Positions 11,721 to 12,844 of a stretch of DNA of 12,844 bases are shown here, one piece after another. Under the pieces are notes generated by a model. The model saw only the letters and a list, made by a program, of their open reading frames with translations, was not told the DNA's origin and made no database searches. Numbering within the stretch: position 1 is the stretch's first letter; each line of letters starts with the position of its first letter. A program made the translations under genes and the position numbers. Origin of the DNA: an uncultured Mesocricetibacter sp. (GTDB taxonomy: Bacteria; Pseudomonadota; Gammaproteobacteria; Enterobacterales; Pasteurellaceae); assembly GCA_905373425.1 (NCBI GenBank), contig CAJPST010000046.1, positions 1 through 12,844 on the forward strand. The letters are read 5' to 3'.

Positions 11721-12788
11721 ATGAAAAGAAATGAGGTGAATTTTTATCATCCAGAAATAAATACTGATGATTTAGATCTTTTAATAGCCTATATCAAAAG
11801 TAAGGTGCCATTAAAAGAATGCGTTCAAATTAGTCTAGATAATTGTACTATTCAACGGATGGAAAGTCTTACCGAAAACTCTACTTTAGATGATGTAGAT
11901 GAAGTAGGATTATATCCTTTATATAGAATTCTTAACGAATGCCCTAATGTATTATTAGCATCTTTAGGAACTATTGAAATGCCAGGTAGTAAAGTGTCTA
12001 ATGCAAATTATTCCTATGAATTATTTTGTAAAAAATTTTGGGAGAATAGTCGAAATACTCCTGATGCCATCTATAGAGATTTTGATGAGTTAGAGAAAAA
12101 AGTTGAATTCAGTAATTTAGCAGAAAATAGTCAGCAAGTTATAGGATTGTTTTATCTTCCATTCTTACTTATTCAAAACATTCTTAAAAAGTATAAGAAT
12201 AAATCTTCTAAAGTGAAGTTTGAATATTATTTACATGGAATAATTTATTATTTAGATATGATCTCTGCATTTGAGTTGGAGATTGCAAAATATGCATTTT
12301 GGGATTTGACTGATAAGGAAATAATGCAACTACCCAATTCAATTAGAGAAAGAAGAAAGTTTATTCGGAAAAATTTTACAAAAGAACAATCAAGTTTTGT
12401 AAAGTGTAAACAATTTTGTATAAATGCTGCAATGGATAGTTTTTGGCTGAGAGCGATAGCATTTGGTTGTGATAAAAAAGAACATATTGGTAATGATTTT
12501 TATATAACAGATCATTTTTTAGCTACTAATGATGATAAATTGTATTTTATAGCAAAAGATATTTCTCAAGTTAGGGTAGATGGTAATCCATTTGGTTATA
12601 CTTTCTTAGTTACTAGAGAAAATGAACTTAGTTCCTGTGCATATTGGTCTGAAGTAGATAAATTATCTACTGAGATATTATTATCTAGAAAATATTCTAA
12701 TCAAGAATCTAAATATAAGGAAAAGAATAAAAATCTATCCATTTTTATTCAAGAAATAGAAAGCGAATTGCAAGATCTTTTCTGTTGA
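11721..12788 (+). CDS. AT-rich orphan protein, possible divergent PIN-type nuclease
   Basis: I do not recognise this 355-residue protein as a named family. The start is secure: AAGGAG (11709-11714) lies six bases before the ATG. The pattern of acidic residues suggests a PIN (VapC-like) nuclease: a strand ending in ISLDNCTI with D40, E86 in LLASLGTIEMPG, D239 in INAAMDSFWLR, and FLATNDDKLYFIAKD (266-280) with D271/D272, resembling the TNDxKL strand of PIN domains. A long, mostly helical insert (about 95-225) with hydrophobic stretches at 140-155 and 169-186 separates the second and third positions, and a charged helical tail ends the protein (about 318-355). There is no signal peptide. GC content is near 28 percent in a sampled 60-base stretch, far below carA, and no uptake signal is present, both suggesting acquisition by transfer. 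It is flanked by two related hairpins. Confidence 0.8.
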   Translation: MKRNEVNFYHPEINTDDLDLLIAYIKSKVPLKECVQISLDNCTIQRMESLTENSTLDDVDEVGLYPLYRILNECPNVLLASLGTIEMPGSKVSNANYSYELFCKKFWENSRNTPDAIYRDFDELEKKVEFSNLAENSQQVIGLFYLPFLLIQNILKKYKNKSSKVKFEYYLHGIIYYLDMISAFELEIAKYAFWDLTDKEIMQLPNSIRERRKFIRKNFTKEQSSFVKCKQFCINAAMDSFWLRAIAFGCDKKEHIGNDFYITDHFLATNDDKLYFIAKDISQVRVDGNPFGYTFLVTRENELSSCAYWSEVDKLSTEILLSRKYSNQESKYKEKNKNLSIFIQEIESELQDLFC

Positions 12789-12806
12789 TTATTTAATTTA
12801 ACCGAT

Positions 12807-12830
12807 AGCGCGCGTCTCCCGACGCGTGCT
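12807..12830 (+). repeat. GC-rich 24-base hairpin, right flank of the orphan gene
   Basis: AGCGCGCGT (12807-12815) and ACGCGTGCT (12822-12830) pair along nine positions around CTCCCG, with one G-U. Relative to the copy at 11646, the outermost pair is A-T instead of G-C, and the stem is kept although individual bases differ. It begins 18 bases after the orphan stop codon, again preceded by GAT and followed by GTAA, and has no T-run. Confidence 0.7.
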
Positions 12831-12844
12831 GTAACAAACAATAA

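Overview
The window looks like a chromosomal segment of a gammaproteobacterium of the family Pasteurellaceae. The main evidence is 12 perfect copies of the 9-bp DNA uptake signal AAGTGCGGT or its complement in 12.8 kb (about 0.1 expected by chance), plus protein sequences that read as close relatives of Haemophilus and E. coli orthologues. The uptake signal is the Haemophilus-type variant, and a complete hemB makes a haem-requiring species such as H. influenzae unlikely. Aggregatibacter is my best guess and Pasteurella the next; this is inference from motifs and remembered sequences.

Left part (1-1172): the window opens with what looks like the 3' end of an IS3-type insertion sequence. About 340 bases without a gene follow, and then sxy (tfoX), the activator of natural competence, with a CRP-like site and a short hairpin over its ribosome binding site. 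A strong hairpin terminator separates it from the next, convergent block.

Minus-strand block (1173-4865): gyrB, mioC and yagU are read leftward; gyrB and mioC are 21 bases apart and probably cotranscribed. nrdG (anaerobic ribonucleotide reductase activase) and hemB (porphobilinogen synthase, magnesium type by sequence) are read rightward from 5095 to 6698. hemB ends in a terminator built from two facing uptake signals.

Second minus-strand block (6785-10108): two leftward operons, mlaA-yfbU (outer-membrane lipid asymmetry lipoprotein and a conserved protein) and phzF-like, trmL, argO-like (isomerase family, tRNA methyltransferase, amino-acid exporter), separated by another paired-uptake-signal terminator.

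Right part (10109-12844): a 371-base intergenic region holds an mlaA promoter candidate, two ARG-box-like operators spaced 21 bp centre to centre, and two further repeats of unknown function. It precedes carA, the small subunit of carbamoyl-phosphate synthetase. Where carB commonly follows, there is instead a very AT-rich orphan gene of 355 codons, flanked by two related GC-rich hairpins whose stems show a compensatory base-pair change. The orphan protein carries a spaced set of acidic residues and a TNDDKL-type motif that suggest a divergent PIN-type nuclease. This hairpin-gene-hairpin cassette is the most novel thing in the window; the rest is mostly conserved housekeeping content.
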